This document shows positions 15,425 through 24,427 of a stretch of 37,709 bases of DNA, in pieces. Each line of letters opens with the position of its first letter. Positions within the stretch are counted from its first letter, which is position 1. The translations under genes were made by a program, and so were the position numbers. This DNA is from an uncultured Erysipelotrichaceae bacterium (lineage in GTDB: Bacteria; Bacillota_I; Bacilli_A; Erysipelotrichales; Erysipelotrichaceae), in NCBI GenBank assembly GCA_902775735.1, contig CACYNH010000025.1, forward strand, positions 1 to 37,709. The letters run 5' to 3'. The notes under the pieces were generated by a model, which made no database searches, had not been told where the DNA came from, and worked only from the letters and a program-made list of their open reading frames with translations.

Positions 15425-15850
15425 ATGATTGGAGTGATTGTTACCGGACACGGAAGCTACGCGACGGGAATGGAATCGGCGCTGCGCCTTCTGGCAGGCA
15501 GACCGGAAAAGTTCACGGCTGTCGATTACCGCCAGGAAGACACGATCGATGATCTGGAATTCCGGCTCCGTGACGCGATCAGGGCAATGAGCGAATGCAC
15601 AGGCATCCTGATTCTGGTGGATGTCTTTGAAGGGGCTCCCTACAAGGAGTCAATTGAAATGAAGGAAAAGATGACCGATCAGAAGATCGAGATTGTCACC
15701 GGTGTGAATCTGGGAATGCTGATGCAGGTCAATCTGTCCAGAGGCTATGTTTCCGATGTCACCGACCTGGCTGAACTGGCCGTCGACGAAGGGAAAAAGC
15801 AGACCCTCAGATATGTTTACAGCGAAGCGGAAGCCGAATACGACGACTGA
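15425..15850 (+). CDS. PTS EIIA, mannose family
   Basis: A 141-residue cytoplasmic phosphocarrier. It opens with MIGVIVTGHGSYATGM, in which His9 is the phosphorylation site accepting phosphate from HPr. ILILVDVFEGAPY (about 62-74) and the NLGML motif fit the EIIA-Man/Aga fold. It is a free-standing IIA not fused to a IIB. First gene of a IIA-IIC-IID set; IIB is missing from the cluster. Confidence 0.93.
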   Translation: MIGVIVTGHGSYATGMESALRLLAGRPEKFTAVDYRQEDTIDDLEFRLRDAIRAMSECTGILILVDVFEGAPYKESIEMKEKMTDQKIEIVTGVNLGMLMQVNLSRGYVSDVTDLAELAVDEGKKQTLRYVYSEAEAEYDD

Positions 15851-15870
15851 CCGCGGGGAGGATTTGATTC

Positions 15871-16656
15871 ATGAATTTTATGGTCTTCATTCTCGCCTTT
15901 CTCATGGCGTGCGATGAAAATACACTGACAAGAACACTGCACAGACCCCTGGCGGCGTGCACACTGTTCGGGGCGGCACTCGGCAATGTGCAGGCAGGAC
16001 TGGCGGCCGGGGCAGTCCTTGAAATTGAGGCGCTCGGCTTTGACGCTGCGGGCATTCCCTCAAACTATATTCTTTCTTCACTTGCCGCAGCTTTGCTTGC
16101 GGTTAACGGAACCGGCGCTGCCGAAAGCGCATTGGCAGCCGCGGCACTGATGCCGGCCGGCTATCTGCTGAAACAGATCAGCGGCCTCATCAACACAGCG
16201 CTTGTGCCGATGGCCCGCAAAGCGGCCTCTGAGCGCAAAGAGGGCGGCATGCTGGGGGCTGTGCTGCTGAGCCTTGTGATTAACGGGATCGTGTACGGCG
16301 CAGCCGCGATGGTCCTGGCTTCAAACGGCAAAGAGATTGCGGCAGCTTACAGCAGCCTGATTTCCGCAAACGGCTGGATCCTCTACGGTCTTTATGCCGG
16401 CGGCGTTCTTACAGCGGCGGCAGGAATCGCGGTGCTGATGAGAAACCTCAATGTGAAAGAAATGCCCGGCGTGTTCTTTGCCGGAGCGGCAGCTGCGGCA
16501 GTGATGTGTGCCTGCGGTCTGAGCCAGGCGGCGATGCTGTTATGCGCTCTTGCGGCATTCGGTCTTTCCTGCATGGATTACTCACTGCGCAAAGGCGGCA
16601 GTGAAAAAGCGGCTGAACCCAAGCCGGTCAAGAAAGGAGGCGCGCAATGGTGGTAG
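15871..16656 (+). CDS. PTS EIIC, mannose family
   Basis: A 261-residue, highly hydrophobic membrane protein rich in Ala and Gly. PTS IIC-Man features include the TRTLHRPLAACTLFGAALGN segment (about 20-39), which resembles the tRplv...lvGlllGd pattern, and ALGFDAAGIPSN. With IID it forms the sugar channel. The C-terminal tail is charged (SEKAAEPKPVKKGG). Its end overlaps the IID start by 10 bases, and the SD AAAGGAGG for IID is inside its last codons. The sugar is probably an N-acetylated hexosamine given the nagA neighbour. Confidence 0.9.
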   Translation: MNFMVFILAFLMACDENTLTRTLHRPLAACTLFGAALGNVQAGLAAGAVLEIEALGFDAAGIPSNYILSSLAAALLAVNGTGAAESALAAAALMPAGYLLKQISGLINTALVPMARKAASERKEGGMLGAVLLSLVINGIVYGAAAMVLASNGKEIAAAYSSLISANGWILYGLYAGGVLTAAAGIAVLMRNLNVKEMPGVFFAGAAAAAVMCACGLSQAAMLLCALAAFGLSCMDYSLRKGGSEKAAEPKPVKKGGAQWW

Positions 16657-17516
16657 TGGGAACAGGTGTTTATAAAGACACCGCTGAAGCATATCCTCTT
16701 GATAAAAAGATCCTGCGCTCCGTCGCGCTGCGCTCACTGCTTGGCTCCGGTTCAATGAACTCGGAAACCGGCGAATCCTTCGGCTGGGCATGGGCTATGA
16801 TGCCTGCGCTTAAGAAAATCCATACCGATGAAGAAGATCTTGCTCTCTGCCTTGGCCATCATCTGGAAAGGGTCAATGCGGCTTCACCGTTAACAACACT
16901 GACTATGGGCGTTGTTCTGGCACTTGAGCAGCAGAAGGCGGATCCGGAAACCATCCGTTCGGTAAGAACCGCGATGTCGGCGGCCGCTGACGGGCTGGGA
17001 CTCTCTTTATTCCGTTATCTTCTGATCCCGGTTTTGGCGCTCGCATGTGTTCAGATGGCTTCGGCGGGCAATACGCTGGCGGCAGTGCTGATGATTGTCA
17101 TTCCGGCTCTGATCGCGCTTGTGCTGCGTTTTGTGCTGATCAATATCGGCTATGGCAAAGGCGTGCGGGCGGCGGAATCACTGATCCGTCATAAAGACGC
17201 GCTGAACCATGCCTCAAGAATTGCCGGTCTCTTCATGCTGGGAGCCCTGGCTGTGATTCTTTCTCATTCACTGCCTTCCGCCGCGGGTTTTGCGACAGAA
17301 AACAACGGCACCGTCATGATCGGTGCAATGGCTGATCAGGTGATGCCGGGCATTGCCGGCTTATGTGCCGTCGGCCTTGCGTATTACATGCTGGCGAAGA
17401 AGAACCGTCCGCTCATCGCTGTTGTGATCGTGATGATCGTGATCGGTCTTGCCGGTGCGGCGCTTGGCTTATGGTCGCCTGCAGCGTTATTTGCGGCACC
17501 CTGGCTGAACATTTAA
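16647..17516 (+). CDS. PTS EIID, mannose family
   Basis: A 289-residue membrane protein, the partner of IIC. The N-terminal cytoplasmic part has MNSETGESFGWAWAMMPALKKIH and LGHHLERVNAASPLTTLTMGVVLALEQQ, which match the conserved EIID-Man blocks (about residues 32-95). Several membrane segments follow in the C-terminal half, ending LFAAPWLNI. The last gene of the PTS unit, followed by a terminator. Confidence 0.92.
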   Translation: MVVVGTGVYKDTAEAYPLDKKILRSVALRSLLGSGSMNSETGESFGWAWAMMPALKKIHTDEEDLALCLGHHLERVNAASPLTTLTMGVVLALEQQKADPETIRSVRTAMSAAADGLGLSLFRYLLIPVLALACVQMASAGNTLAAVLMIVIPALIALVLRFVLINIGYGKGVRAAESLIRHKDALNHASRIAGLFMLGALAVILSHSLPSAAGFATENNGTVMIGAMADQVMPGIAGLCAVGLAYYMLAKKNRPLIAVVIVMIVIGLAGAALGLWSPAALFAAPWLNI

Positions 17517-17519
17517 CTG

Positions 17520-17543
17520 AAAAGATCCCCCGCGGATCTTTTT
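17520..17543 (+). terminator. Intrinsic terminator of the PTS operon
   Basis: AAAAGATCC (17520-17528), 5-base loop, GGATCTTTT (17534-17542), T tail to 17543. Only 15 bases separate it from the GNAT gene. Confidence 0.85.
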
Positions 17544-17558
17544 GTATAGGAATGAATA

Positions 17559-18068
17559 ATGATTGAATTAAGAGAATGGCAGTTAAGCTATGAGGTGATG
17601 AACAGCCTCTATTACAAAGTTGATCAGTCGAAGTGTCTGGTGCAGCTGGCAGTGCCGCTGGACAGGCCGAACACTTTCCGCTATCTGCAGGCGGTGCAGG
17701 CCGGCGTCTCAAACGGCAAGGCGCTGTATGTGCGGGGCATCTGGCTGGATGATGTTCTGATCGGAAAAGCAGAACTCAACCGCTACGACAGCTATGACGC
17801 CGAGCTGGATATTGTCATCGCTTCCCGATACTGCTCAAAGGGATACGGGAAAGAGGCAATGGAGCTTCTGGAAGAAGAGGTCAGGGAAAGCGGCTGGTGC
17901 CGCAGCATCTTCGCCTATGTGGACACATCAAACATCGCGGCCGGCAAAATGCTGGCGAAATGCGGGTTTGAGGCGGGACGCTTCTTCAGCGCCGATGTGA
18001 TGATTCCGTATGAAGGAACCTACGTGCTTAAAACGGCGCGGGGATGCGAAATGAAAAAGATTTTTTAA
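17559..18068 (+). CDS. GNAT-family N-acetyltransferase
   Basis: A 169-residue protein. Acetyl-CoA binding motif A is ASRYCSKGYGKEAMELLEEE (about residues 88-107; the R-x-x-G-x-G/A pattern as R-YCSKGYG), motif B follows as YVDTSNIAAGKMLAKCGFEAGR. The N-terminal part (Tyr- and Val-rich) is variable, and the substrate cannot be named. The terminator ends just 15 bases upstream, so it is transcribed either by read-through from the PTS genes or from a promoter overlapping that terminator. A terminator follows. Confidence 0.9.
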   Translation: MIELREWQLSYEVMNSLYYKVDQSKCLVQLAVPLDRPNTFRYLQAVQAGVSNGKALYVRGIWLDDVLIGKAELNRYDSYDAELDIVIASRYCSKGYGKEAMELLEEEVRESGWCRSIFAYVDTSNIAAGKMLAKCGFEAGRFFSADVMIPYEGTYVLKTARGCEMKKIF

Positions 18069-18094
18069 AAAGACGCGCGGAACTGCGCGTTTTT
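18067..18094 (+). terminator. Intrinsic terminator after GNAT gene
   Basis: ACGCGC (18073-18078), 6-base loop, GCGCGT (18085-18090), flanked by A and T runs. It begins inside the last codons of the GNAT gene. Confidence 0.82.
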
Positions 18095-18127
18095 CTGACA
18101 ATAAACTAAGCAGGAGGTACATGTGAT

Positions 18128-18835
18128 ATGTCATTTACTGCTGAAATGCCGTCAATCGAAAAACCCAGGGAGAAAGCGCTCCGCTACGGAATCCGTTCAC
18201 TGAGCAGCCGTGAGCTGCTGGCCATCATCCTGCGGACCGGACCGAAAGGCTCTTCGGTTCTGGAAACCGCCGATGAGGTGCTGAGCACAGCCGGAGGATT
18301 TTCGGGACTGGCCAGAATGAATGTCGCCCAGCTGCGTCAGATCAGGGGGATTTCCGATGTGAAGGCGCTTGAGCTGACCGCCTGCTTTGAAATCAGCCGC
18401 AGGGCTTTTCAGGAAAGAGCCTGGGACACCGATGTGATTTCAAAACCGGAAGTGCTTGTCAGGTGGCTGCAGAGGGAAATCGGCAGCGAGATGCAGGAAA
18501 AGTTCATGGTCATCTATCTCGACGCCAAAAACCGCATCATTTCTTCCCGCGTTCTTTTTGCCGGCACCCTGAACCACACCCAGGTTTATCCCCGTGAAAT
18601 CTTCCGGGAGGCGCTTCTTGCCGGTTCCCAGCGGGTTATTCTCGTCCACAACCATCCCAGCGGCGACCCTGAGCCGAGCTTTGCGGACATTGAACTGACC
18701 GGCCGGATGATCGAAGCAGGCAAAATCATGGGCGTCACCGTTCTTGACCATCTGATCATCACTTCATCGGCGTGGATCTCGCTTGCAGAGGGCATGGAAG
18801 ACAGGTTCAAAGATGGTATAATAGACGTCAGGTAG
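18128..18835 (+). CDS. radC: RadC/JAB-domain protein (DUF2466)
   Basis: A 235-residue protein. The N-terminal helix-hairpin-helix-like part (LSSRELLAIILRTGPKG; LRQIRGISDVKA) is followed by the JAB/MPN domain with the full JAMM metal motif, HNHPSGDPEPSFAD (His174, His176, Asp187). RadC proteins are widespread and were once linked to DNA repair; the true activity of chromosomal copies is uncertain. An AGGAGG lies upstream of the ATG. Its 3' end contains the promoter of the next gene. Confidence 0.95.
   Translation: MSFTAEMPSIEKPREKALRYGIRSLSSRELLAIILRTGPKGSSVLETADEVLSTAGGFSGLARMNVAQLRQIRGISDVKALELTACFEISRRAFQERAWDTDVISKPEVLVRWLQREIGSEMQEKFMVIYLDAKNRIISSRVLFAGTLNHTQVYPREIFREALLAGSQRVILVHNHPSGDPEPSFADIELTGRMIEAGKIMGVTVLDHLIITSSAWISLAEGMEDRFKDGIIDVR
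18814..18822 (+). promoter_or_regulatory. Extended -10 promoter inside the end of radC
   Basis: TGGTATAAT (TATAAT at 18817-18822), 18 bases before the AI-2E ATG, giving a very short leader with only a weak SD (AGGTAG). It drives the chain that includes polA. Confidence 0.6.
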
Positions 18836-18840
18836 CCGCT

Positions 18841-19953
18841 ATGTCTTTCTGGAACAGGATCAATGAAAAAGCGTTTGGAACTTTCTCGGAACGGAACCTG
18901 ATGAGGATCGTTCTGTTTTTGCTGGTGATTCTGCTGCTGCAGCTGACGGCCGGCTTCTGGAAGGGACTGGCAAGTGTCATCTGGAGAATCTTCCGTCCCT
19001 TTGTGATCGGCTTTGTGATCGCCTATATCATGCGCGATCCGATCCGTTTCGGTGAAAAGCACAAAATATCGAACAAAGTCAGTGTTCCGGTTCTTTATCT
19101 GCTCTTAGCGGGCCTCTTTATCTGGCTTGGCATTTCGCTGGTGCCGTTATTGATGTCAAGGATGTCCGGCATCATCAACTCCATGATTGAAGGGATGAGC
19201 TGGCTCTATGGCGTGATCAGCCAGTACACCGGGGGCGAAAGCACCTGGGCGGCCAATATCTTCAACAGTTCGGTCGATGCCCTGATGGACATGCAGTCGC
19301 TGATCCCGGGGATCTCCTCGGCGATCCCTGAAGTGCTTTCCACCGCCTTCGGCACGGCGATCATGATCCTGCTGTCGTTTGTCATCTCGATCTTCATCAG
19401 CTTTGAATGGGAGAAGATCCGCTATTACACGGTGCTCTTCAGCTGCCGTATCTCAAAAGGCTTTTATGAAACGCTCTTTGCCGTCAATGATGAGCTTTCC
19501 GATTACCTGCGCTCACTGCTGATCCTGATGGCGGTGAGGTTTGTTGAATACTCGCTTCTCTTTTTCCTGGTCGGCCATCCCGACTGGCTGATTCTGGCTG
19601 CCGCCTCGGCGGTTTCGCTGTTCATTCCGTATATCGGTCCGACCGGGGTCAATGTCATCGCCATTCTCTCGGCGCTGCAGCTGCCGATCCACCGGGTGGT
19701 GATCCTGATCGCGATGATCTGCCTGCTTTCGCAGCTGGATGAATATGTCATCACCCCGATGGTTCATTCACGCAATCTCAATATCTCGCCGCTTTGGTCG
19801 CTGTTTTCCATTTTCTGCGCCGGCACGCTGTTCGGCTTTGCCGGTTTTGTGATCGCGATCCCGTGCTACCTTGTGATCCGTGTCATCATCCGCAGACGGA
19901 TGGAATATGAGGCGATGAACGAACCGCATTATGAACAGAAGGAGGATGTATGA
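18841..19953 (+). CDS. AI-2E family (UPF0118/PF01594) membrane protein
   Basis: A 370-residue membrane protein. The start at 18841 (MSFWNRINEKAFG) is preferred because an earlier in-frame ATG at 18772 lies deep inside radC. About eight hydrophobic segments are visible. The family signature is FIPYIGPTGVNVIAILSAL (about residues 261-279), followed by the D-Y-V-I-T-P-M-V-H region (DEYVITPMVHSRNLNISPLWSLFSI). Family members are called autoinducer-2 exporters, but several are Na+ or Li+/H+ antiporters or of unknown cargo, so the function is open. Its stop overlaps the next ATG (ATGA). Confidence 0.9.
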   Translation: MSFWNRINEKAFGTFSERNLMRIVLFLLVILLLQLTAGFWKGLASVIWRIFRPFVIGFVIAYIMRDPIRFGEKHKISNKVSVPVLYLLLAGLFIWLGISLVPLLMSRMSGIINSMIEGMSWLYGVISQYTGGESTWAANIFNSSVDALMDMQSLIPGISSAIPEVLSTAFGTAIMILLSFVISIFISFEWEKIRYYTVLFSCRISKGFYETLFAVNDELSDYLRSLLILMAVRFVEYSLLFFLVGHPDWLILAAASAVSLFIPYIGPTGVNVIAILSALQLPIHRVVILIAMICLLSQLDEYVITPMVHSRNLNISPLWSLFSIFCAGTLFGFAGFVIAIPCYLVIRVIIRRRMEYEAMNEPHYEQKEDV

Positions 19954-20975
19954 AGAAAAAACTGATCTGTCTTTTCCTCACACTGACAGTCATGCTCATG
20001 TCCGGCTGCGCCAGCGTGCGCACCGGCGTTGCCTATACCGTCTATCCCATCGGCTGGCTGATCCAGCGCCTGGCCGGCAATACGGTTGACGCGGTTTCCC
20101 TGCAGGATCAGACGACGATTGTGCAGCGGTCCACCATCCGCAGCGACTATGAGACGATTCTTTCCAAATACGCTCTTCTTTTCCATATCGGCGATCTGGA
20201 GCCTTATCTGAGCGTCTACAGCGATGAAATCTCCTCCAGCGGCATCCAGAGAGTGGATCTTTCCACCCTCAACGCCGTCTACCAGTTCAAGCGCTACACC
20301 CAGGTTGTGACCGATGGCGAAGTCAGCTTTATCGAGTCCGACTGGTACAAGGGGGAGGAATTCAGTTCCATCGACATGCCCACGCTTGATCTTTACCTCT
20401 GGAACGATCCGATCGCGATGCTGTCGATGGGCAAGGATATCGCCAACTGGCTGATCCGCAATTATCCGGAAAACGAGAATCTCTATCGCGACAATCTTGA
20501 AAAGCTGGAAGCGGATCTGATCAACCTGGACGCCCAGTACCAGAACCTTGCGACAAGTCTTTTAAACAACCGCCAGGAAATCCGCTTTGTCTCGATGACC
20601 GCCAGTTTCGGCAACTGGCAGAAGACATACGGCTTCCAGGTTTATCCCGTCATTCTTTCCCGCTATGGCGTTCTGCCTGATGAAAAGCAGCTTGAAATCA
20701 TCAAGAGCCGCATCATCCAGGATGACGTCCGCTATATCGTCTATGAGCCCAACATGACCGATGATATGATCGAACTTTTCGATCAGCTGGAAAGCGAACT
20801 GCTTCTGACAAGAGTCGAGCTTTCCAATCTGTCCTCGCTGACTGAAAGCGAGCTTGCCGAAGGCAAGGAATATCTTTCGCTCATGTATGAAAACCTGAGC
20901 GTTCTTGAAACAATGAAGAGCGCTTCCCTGAACGATCCCACCAGAAACATGGTGCCCGAGGAGGCAGGCGACTGA
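19950..20975 (+). CDS. TroA/ZnuA-like lipoprotein lacking the usual metal ligands
   Basis: A 341-residue lipoprotein: signal MKKKLICLFL... ending M-S-G-C with Cys20. The body follows the cluster A-I metal-binding protein pattern: VAYTVYPIGWLIQRLAGN (27-44) matches the family start; DLYLWNDPIAM (147-157) matches D-P-H-x-W-L-D-P; TASFGNW (217-223) matches H-D-A-F-G-Y-F; DDVRYIVYEPNMTDDM (258-273) matches the F-x-E-P-Q block. At each place where the family has a metal-binding His this protein has another residue (about Thr55/56, Tyr149, Thr217). So it probably no longer binds zinc or manganese in the usual way. Alignment was by eye. No ABC permease or ATPase is beside it; it lies between the AI-2E gene and polA (ATG 2 bases after its stop). 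Confidence 0.75.
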   Translation: MKKKLICLFLTLTVMLMSGCASVRTGVAYTVYPIGWLIQRLAGNTVDAVSLQDQTTIVQRSTIRSDYETILSKYALLFHIGDLEPYLSVYSDEISSSGIQRVDLSTLNAVYQFKRYTQVVTDGEVSFIESDWYKGEEFSSIDMPTLDLYLWNDPIAMLSMGKDIANWLIRNYPENENLYRDNLEKLEADLINLDAQYQNLATSLLNNRQEIRFVSMTASFGNWQKTYGFQVYPVILSRYGVLPDEKQLEIIKSRIIQDDVRYIVYEPNMTDDMIELFDQLESELLLTRVELSNLSSLTESELAEGKEYLSLMYENLSVLETMKSASLNDPTRNMVPEEAGD

Positions 20976-20977
20976 TT

Positions 20978-23608
20978 ATGAAGAAATTATTACTGGCCGA
21001 CGGCAACTCAATGCTGTTCAGAGCCTATTACGCGACCGCTTACGGGCGGCCGATGACCACTGCGCAGGGCCTGCCGACAAACGCCGTCTTCGGTTTTGTG
21101 CAGATGATCCAGAAGGCCGTTGAAACAGTCGGACCGGATTCCGTTCTGATCGCTTTTGACGCCGGCAAGCACACATTCCGCCATGACATCTATCCTGAAT
21201 ACAAAGGCGGCCGCAAACCGGCGCCGGATGATCTTGTCCCGCAGTTTCAGATGGTCCGCGACTGCCTTGACGCCTTCGGCATCAGATGGGTGGAAATGGC
21301 GGATATCGAGGCCGACGACCTGATCGGCACCGTCTCGAAAAAGAATCCCGATTTCAGCACTTATATCCTGACCAGCGACCATGACATGCTGCAGCTGATT
21401 GACGATACCACAAGCGTTCTGCTCATGAAGAAGGGCATCACTGAGATGGACGTCATGACGCCTGAGGCACTGAAAGAATCGATGGGCATTGAACCGCTGC
21501 AGATCATTGATATGAAAGGTCTGATGGGCGATAAGAGCGACAATATCCCGGGTATTGCCGGAATCGGTGAAAAAACAGCCATCAAGCTTCTTCAGCAGTA
21601 CGGCACCGTTGAGGAGGTCCTCGCCCATGAGGATGAGCTCAAGGGCGCATTATACAAGAAGATTTCCACAGGGCATGAGTCGGCACTCATGTCCAAGAAC
21701 CTGGCGACAATCCGCCGCGATGTCGATGTGGCGATCGACGCCGATGATCTTGTCTTCCATCCCGACTACGAAAATCTGATCAGCTTCCTGCGCTCGCTTG
21801 ACATGAAGCAGCTGGCTTCCCGCTTTGAGGAAATCGCCGCCGCTTATGAAGGCAAAGAGACAGAAACAGCAGAAGAGGAAGCCGCTCCTGCCGAAACAAT
21901 CGAAAAGGTGAAGACACTTCCTGAATCCTTCTATGTCAAAGAGAAAATCGCGCTGTTTGTCGATGATGACAATGAATCATTCCTGAGCGCGGCCATCCAC
22001 GGCTTTGGAATCAGCGACGGCACCCGTTCTGTTTACATGACGCTGGAAGACGTGAAAAACGATGCCGCTTTCCTGGAAATGCTGAAACAGGAAAAGCCTT
22101 ATAAAACAGGTTTTGACATCAAGCGTTCCATGCACCTGTGCGAAAGGGAAGGCATCGAAATCCTGTGGCATGATGACGCCATGATTCTGGCGGCGCTTTC
22201 GGATTCGACACTGACCAGCACCGATAAGATTTTTGAGCATTATGAGCTGAGCGAACCGGTGAAATATGAGGAAGTCTACGGTAAACCCAGCAAGCCGGTA
22301 TTGTTGATCGATGAAGAAAAGCAGACACTTTACGCCGCTTCCAGAGCGAAGAATGTTTTTGTTCTGAAAAACAGGGCATACGCTTTGATTCAGGAATACG
22401 GCATGGAAAAACTCTATCGCGAAATGGAAATGCCTTTAAGCGTCATTCTGAAGCAGATGGAAGACGAAGGCATCCGCTGCGACAAAGCGATCCTCGATGA
22501 AATTTCAGAAAGAACACTGCGTGAGATTGAAGCCGAACAGGCGGAAATCTGGAAGCTGGCCGGAAAGGAATTCAACATCAATTCCCCCAAACAGCTCGGC
22601 GATGTTCTTTACGACGATCTCGGTCTGCCTTCTGGAAAGAAGAAGTCCACCTCCGCCGACAAGCTGGAAAAGCTCGCGGGCATGCATCCGGTGATTGACC
22701 ATATCCTGACTTTCCGCAAGCTCTCCAAGATCTATTCCACCTATGCCGAAGGGCTCAAGAAATACATCCATACCGACGGCAGAATCCATACTGTCTACAA
22801 CCAGTGCGCGACCCAGACCGGCCGTCTTTCCTCAAGCGAACCGAATCTGCAGAACATCAGTGTCCGTGACGAGCAGGGCCGCGAAATCAGAAAAGCTTTC
22901 CTTCCTGAAGAAGGCTGTGTGCTGATTTCAAGCGACTACCATCAGATTGAATTGAGAATACTGGCGGACATGGCGGATGAAAAGAGCCTGATCGAAGCGT
23001 TCAGAGCCGGCATTGATATCCATACCAAAACAGCGATGGATGTGTTTGATAAAACTGAGGAGGAAGTCACCCCGGCCGACCGCAGAAGCGCGAAAACCGT
23101 CAACTTCGGCATCGTCTACGGCATCAGCGACTTCGGCTTAGCGGAGCAGCTGGGCGTATCCAGATGGGAAGCGGCCGACTTCATTGACCGCTATTATGAA
23201 AAATATCCGGGCATCCGCGGCTATATGAACGGACTCATCAAGTCGTGCGAAAAGAACGGCTATGTCACAACCCTCTGCGGCCGCAGAAGGGAAATCCCGG
23301 AAATCCATAACTCCAACCGGATGATCCGTGAATTCGGCAAGCGTGCCGCCATGAACGCCCCGATCCAGGGCAGCGCGGCGGATCTCATCAAGCTGGCGAT
23401 GATCGACATTGACAGGGCGATGAAGGAAGCCGGCGTGAAGAGCAGGATGATCCTGCAGGTGCATGACGAACTGATTTTCAATGTGCCCAGGGATGAGGTT
23501 GAGCAGATGAAGAAACTGATCAACGACGGCATGGAGGGCGCAATGAAGCTCAAGGTGCCGCTCAGTGCCGAGTGCGCGATCGGCGAAACCTGGTACGAGG
23601 CCAAGTAA
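20978..23608 (+). CDS. polA: DNA polymerase I
   Basis: An 876-residue Pol I for Okazaki fragment maturation and repair. Domains: 5'-3' exonuclease/flap (residues about 1-300, with LLLADGNSMLFRAYYA and IADDL/TSDHDMLQL acidic residues, GVGEKTA-like H3TH), a degenerate 3'-5' exonuclease region (about 310-460; the DxE motif is not visible), and the polymerase: motif A with catalytic Asp near 653 (SSDYHQIELRILA), motif B RRSAKTVNFGIVYG (about 702-715) and motif C VHDE (828-831). Loss of proofreading residues is usual for Bacillota Pol I. Its TAA overlaps the mutM ATG. Confidence 0.98.
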   Translation: MKKLLLADGNSMLFRAYYATAYGRPMTTAQGLPTNAVFGFVQMIQKAVETVGPDSVLIAFDAGKHTFRHDIYPEYKGGRKPAPDDLVPQFQMVRDCLDAFGIRWVEMADIEADDLIGTVSKKNPDFSTYILTSDHDMLQLIDDTTSVLLMKKGITEMDVMTPEALKESMGIEPLQIIDMKGLMGDKSDNIPGIAGIGEKTAIKLLQQYGTVEEVLAHEDELKGALYKKISTGHESALMSKNLATIRRDVDVAIDADDLVFHPDYENLISFLRSLDMKQLASRFEEIAAAYEGKETETAEEEAAPAETIEKVKTLPESFYVKEKIALFVDDDNESFLSAAIHGFGISDGTRSVYMTLEDVKNDAAFLEMLKQEKPYKTGFDIKRSMHLCEREGIEILWHDDAMILAALSDSTLTSTDKIFEHYELSEPVKYEEVYGKPSKPVLLIDEEKQTLYAASRAKNVFVLKNRAYALIQEYGMEKLYREMEMPLSVILKQMEDEGIRCDKAILDEISERTLREIEAEQAEIWKLAGKEFNINSPKQLGDVLYDDLGLPSGKKKSTSADKLEKLAGMHPVIDHILTFRKLSKIYSTYAEGLKKYIHTDGRIHTVYNQCATQTGRLSSSEPNLQNISVRDEQGREIRKAFLPEEGCVLISSDYHQIELRILADMADEKSLIEAFRAGIDIHTKTAMDVFDKTEEEVTPADRRSAKTVNFGIVYGISDFGLAEQLGVSRWEAADFIDRYYEKYPGIRGYMNGLIKSCEKNGYVTTLCGRRREIPEIHNSNRMIREFGKRAAMNAPIQGSAADLIKLAMIDIDRAMKEAGVKSRMILQVHDELIFNVPRDEVEQMKKLINDGMEGAMKLKVPLSAECAIGETWYEAK

Positions 23609-24414
23609 TGCCGGAGCTTCCGGAAGTCGAAACCGTCCTTAGGACGCTGGAGCACATGATCAAAGGCGCTGAGATCGTTTCTGTGAAGGTGATTTATCCC
23701 AAAATCATCGAAGGCGATCCTGAAGAGTTCGCAGAAAACCTGAAAGGCGAGCATTTCAATGTCTTTGAAAGAAGGGGAAAGTATCTGATCTTCCGCATGG
23801 ATCATTTCACCCTTGTCTCCCATCTCAGGATGGAGGGCAAGTATTATGTGCAGCAGCCGGAAGAACCCCGCGACCGCCACATGCATGTGCTGTTTGATCT
23901 GGCTGACGGCAGGCAGCTGCGCTACAGGGATACCAGAAAGTTCGGGCGGATGTTCCTCACGGATCTGAATTATGATTTCGCGGATTTCCATGAACTTGGA
24001 CCGGAACCTTTTGACGAAGCGTTCTGCGCTTCCTATATCCATAGATTCAGGAAAGGGAAAACACAACCGTTAAAGTCAATGCTGCTGGATCAGTCCTTTG
24101 TGGCGGGCATCGGCAACATCTACGCCGATGAGATTCTCTCCGCCTGCGGCCTGCGTCCCGGACGCTCCTGTAAGCGGATCACGAAAAAGGATGAGGAGAA
24201 TATCGTCACAGAAACACGAAGAATTCTTTCGGAAGCGATCGCGGCCGGAGGAACCACCATCAGAACCTATACCAGTTCACTGGGCGTCAGCGGTCTGTTC
24301 CAGAACGACTGCTGTGTCCATGAACAGAAGATCTGCCGCAGGTGCGGATCAGAAATTCATATGAAACGGATCGGCGGCCGCAGCAGCTATTACTGCCCGG
24401 TCTGCCAGAAATAA
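23608..24414 (+). CDS. mutM: Formamidopyrimidine-DNA glycosylase
   Basis: Base-excision repair enzyme (268 residues), removes 8-oxoguanine and FaPy lesions. The start MPELPEVETV is the invariant one (Pro2 nucleophile, Glu3); an earlier in-frame ATG lies within polA. Lys near 55-60 (RRGKYLIF), the H2TH region (LLDQSFVAGIGNIYADEIL) and the C-terminal zinc finger (CRRCGSEI...YYCPVCQK) are intact. It follows polA with a one-base overlap, a common Bacillota order. Confidence 0.97.
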   Translation: MPELPEVETVLRTLEHMIKGAEIVSVKVIYPKIIEGDPEEFAENLKGEHFNVFERRGKYLIFRMDHFTLVSHLRMEGKYYVQQPEEPRDRHMHVLFDLADGRQLRYRDTRKFGRMFLTDLNYDFADFHELGPEPFDEAFCASYIHRFRKGKTQPLKSMLLDQSFVAGIGNIYADEILSACGLRPGRSCKRITKKDEENIVTETRRILSEAIAAGGTTIRTYTSSLGVSGLFQNDCCVHEQKICRRCGSEIHMKRIGGRSSYYCPVCQK

Positions 24415-24427
24415 ACGAAAGGACTCT

